Positions 6,279-6,334 of a stretch of DNA of 6,334 nucleotides are shown here, piece by piece (position 1 is the first letter of the stretch; the number at the start of each line of letters is the position of its first letter). The position numbers and the translations under genes were made by a program. The stretch spans positions 1 through 6,334 of the forward strand of contig JAKOSZ010000053.1 of assembly GCA_029776555.1 (NCBI GenBank), read 5' to 3'. This stretch comes from Bacillota bacterium. GTDB lineage: Bacteria > Bacillota > Clostridia > Acetivibrionales > JAKOSZ01. The notes beneath the pieces are model-generated. The model made no database searches. It was not told the DNA's origin and was given only the letters and a program-made list of their open reading frames with translations.

Positions 6279-6334
6279 ATGGTTCTACTTAAGATTCTGT
6301 TGGGCAGCAAGAACCCTGTTATGTTCAGAATAAA
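6279..6334 (+). CDS. Possible start of a further plus-strand gene (cut by window edge)
   Basis: An open frame starts at ATG 6279, reads MVLLKILLGSKNPVMFRI and stays open to the window end. An AAGG eight bases or so upstream is a weak ribosome binding site. It lies 43 bases after the flavoprotein stop, a spacing compatible with an operon. Only 18 codons are visible, no family is recognisable, and an open frame this short could easily be chance. Confidence 0.25.
   Translation, partial: MVLLKILLGSKNPVMFRI

Overview
The window looks like chromosomal DNA of a Gram-positive firmicute, probably a clostridial relative. The reasons are the mannitol gene order mtlA-mtlR-mtlF with a PRD-type MtlR (the order known from Geobacillus/Bacillus-type mtl operons), strong GGAGG-type ribosome binding sites, and sigma-A-like promoters. 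Species cannot be assigned from the sequence.

Layout: positions 1-3679 hold, on the minus strand, three genes of a mannitol phosphotransferase operon. They read in the order mtlA (EIICB permease), mtlR (PTS-regulated activator) and mtlF (EIIA, cut by the window edge). The mannitol-1-phosphate dehydrogenase gene that normally completes the set would lie beyond position 1. MtlA takes up and phosphorylates mannitol, MtlF passes phosphate to the MtlA EIIB domain, and MtlR reads PTS phosphorylation state to set operon expression. Upstream of mtlA there is a good sigma-A-like promoter (3775-3803). Between it and the start codon is a large 18-bp-arm inverted repeat (3707-3755). A perfect 11-bp hairpin followed by six U sits between mtlA and mtlR and looks like an internal attenuator. 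It also shows that the true MtlR start is at 2250, not at the longer ATG at 2304.

Positions 3856-4533 (minus) encode a 225-residue protein that resembles dual OB-fold proteins of unknown function. A 457-bp divergent intergenic region (4534-4990) follows. It has small stem-loops and a plausible promoter for the plus-strand gene, but no convincing gene.

Positions 4991-6235 (plus) encode a complete HI0933/YhiN/BaiN-family FAD-dependent oxidoreductase. The last 99 bases have no clear terminator and may hold the start of another plus-strand gene.

No CRISPR array, tRNA, rRNA, insertion sequence or defence locus was seen. The content is mostly ordinary. The most interesting parts are the two RNA/DNA hairpin elements of the mtl operon and the uncharacterised dual-OB-like gene.
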